NCBI GenBank assembly: GCA_016932965.1
Contig: JAFGBW010000233.1
Coordinates: 1-31,755 of the forward strand
From: Candidatus Auribacterota bacterium
Lineage (GTDB): Bacteria > Auribacterota > JAFGBW01
Direction: 5' to 3'
Length of the DNA stretch: 31,755 nt
The notes under the pieces were generated by a model, which saw only the letters and a list, made by a program, of their open reading frames with translations, was not told where the DNA came from and made no database searches. Positions 30,686 to 31,755 of the stretch are shown here, piece after piece (the stretch's first letter is position 1; the number at the start of each line of letters is the position of its first letter). Made by a program: the position numbers and the translations under genes.

Positions 30686-31755
30686 ATGAAAGCAATTAAT
30701 CATAATCTGGAAAAACATCTCATTTCCGATCTGCAAAAAAAAATGGTCTTCCTTTCCGGCCCAAGACAGATCGGCAAAACCACATTGGCCAGAAAAATAA
30801 TGAAAATCTTAAATGGTCTTTATCTTTTATATGATGAACCCGCGGACCGTGAAGTGATTCTGACAAGAAGGTTTGTTGATGCAAACTATCTTTGTCTGGA
30901 TGAGTTTCATAAATTCGACAGATGGAAGGCTTTTCTTAAAGGAACCTATGACAAAAACCAGGATCATCTCCGCATCCTCATCACCGGCAGCGCCCGTCTG
31001 GATATTTTTCAGAAATCAGGTGACAGTTTGTTCGGGCGATATTATCTGTATCATCTTCATCCCCTGACTCTGGGGGAATTAAATTCCGGGAAAATAACCA
31101 TTCCTGATAATCCCTCAATCCCTCATGAATCACTTGACGGACTGGATGAATTGTTTTTATTCGGCGGTTTTCCGGAACCTTTCATGAGTCACTCTGTGGA
31201 AGAACACAGAAGATGGTTACGCCAGCGGCGTCAGTTATTGATCCAGGAAGAATTTCGTGAGTTAACCCATATCCAGCTTCTGAGTCTGGTGGAAAATCTG
31301 ATGCTTTTGCTTCCTGAAAGAATTGGTTCACTGTTCAGCGCCACTTCGGTCTCAGAGGATCTGCACTTATCGGTTCCGACTGTGCTGAATTGGATGAATA
31401 TTTTTGAAAAATTATTCATCGTATACAAAATTCTGCCCTATAGTACCAGCATCAACCGCAGTATCCGAAAAGCCCCGAAATACTATCTGTGGGACTGGTC
31501 GCAGCTGACAAGCGAATCCGCCCGTTTTGAGAATATGATAGCCAGTCATCTGTATAAAGCCGTTCATTACTGGAATGATTTGGGCTTAACTGAAACAGGA
31601 TTGTATTTTTTGAGGGACCGGAACAGCCGTGAAGTTGATTTCATCATGACCAGGAACAATCAACCCTGGTTTTTAGCTGAAGTGAAACTTGCCGAAGAAA
31701 AAATCAGCAGCAATCTGGAATATTTTTCCAATCAATTAAAGGTTCCCGGATTTCA
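30686..31755 (+). CDS. AAA_14/DUF4143 ATPase, 3' end outside window
   Basis: The frame is open for 356 codons to the right edge. Walker A is FLSGPRQIGKTTLARK (about 22-37) and Walker B YLCLDEFHK (about 71-79). ITGSARLDIF (sensor 1) and LHPLTLGEL follow. A DUF4143-type C-terminal region includes a winged-helix-like segment (SVSEDLHLSVPTVLNWM) and SREVDFIM...LAEVKL, which resembles a PDDEXK-like core. This family of ATPases is abundant in bacteria and archaea, often with toxin-antitoxin or mobile DNA, with no firm function. An AT-rich TTATATTT directly precedes the ATG, and a dispersed repeat lies just upstream. Only the last few tens of residues should be missing. Confidence 0.88.
   Translation, partial: MKAINHNLEKHLISDLQKKMVFLSGPRQIGKTTLARKIMKILNGLYLLYDEPADREVILTRRFVDANYLCLDEFHKFDRWKAFLKGTYDKNQDHLRILITGSARLDIFQKSGDSLFGRYYLYHLHPLTLGELNSGKITIPDNPSIPHESLDGLDELFLFGGFPEPFMSHSVEEHRRWLRQRRQLLIQEEFRELTHIQLLSLVENLMLLLPERIGSLFSATSVSEDLHLSVPTVLNWMNIFEKLFIVYKILPYSTSINRSIRKAPKYYLWDWSQLTSESARFENMIASHLYKAVHYWNDLGLTETGLYFLRDRNSREVDFIMTRNNQPWFLAEVKLAEEKISSNLEYFSNQLKVPGF

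Overview
The window looks like a piece of chromosome from an uncultured Gram-negative bacterium. Envelope markers include a Pal lipoprotein, a second lipoprotein with a lipobox, and several exported or membrane-anchored proteins. Base composition is moderate, by eye in the mid-40s % GC. The tRNA-Phe gene does not encode its CCA end. A pilin-like domain ending a DUF3352-like protein, pseudopilin genes, NGQxLxGxI-type exported proteins and two exported proteins with an LxP(K/R) motif after the signal peptide recall the PVC/Omnitrophota part of the tree. That placement is inference from protein style only; there is no rRNA or marker gene to settle it.

Region 1 (1-7.0 kb) is housekeeping and envelope. 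It holds a truncated membrane-anchored SGNH hydrolase (-), a CorA-type transporter with an altered GMN motif, tRNA-Phe (-), a small membrane protein, two phosphoreceiver proteins without a histidine kinase, Pal, a coiled-coil/LysM lipoprotein, AroH chorismate mutase, a DUF192 protein and a zinc-finger/TM/TPR protein. Region 2 (7.1-10.7 kb) has an RfbD-like reductase converging on a large exported TPR-like protein, then a CT398-like coiled-coil zinc-ribbon protein converging on a small two-TM protein. Region 3 (10.8-16.5 kb) carries an etfB-etfA-acyl-CoA dehydrogenase operon (-), divergent from bioA, followed by a ferritin-like protein.

Region 4 (16.5-28.7 kb) is the unusual part. It contains an exported DUF3352-like/pilin fusion, an exported 950-residue protein kinase (-), and a pseudopilin set (two FTLIE prepilins and a 1036-residue PilX/GspK-like protein). 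A GxxExxY nuclease-like gene framed by inverted repeats interrupts the set. Next come a probable structured ncRNA with a strong terminator and an exported GNAT acetyltransferase. The kinase and acetyltransferase genes share a promoter layout in which the -10 box lies almost on the start codon, predicting leaderless mRNAs. Region 5 (28.7-31.8 kb) has a palindromic repeat element, rmuC and a truncated AAA/DUF4143 ATPase.

Repeats with CACGAA/CTCCGTG-type arms recur between genes (18.2, 22.9/23.35, 26.75, 28.8 and 30.57 kb) and are concentrated in the second half. No CRISPR array, prophage, transposase or complete secretion machine is visible. The most promising leads are the exported kinase and GNAT pair around the pseudopilin locus, the repeat-framed GxxExxY cassette, and the unnamed ~170-nt RNA.
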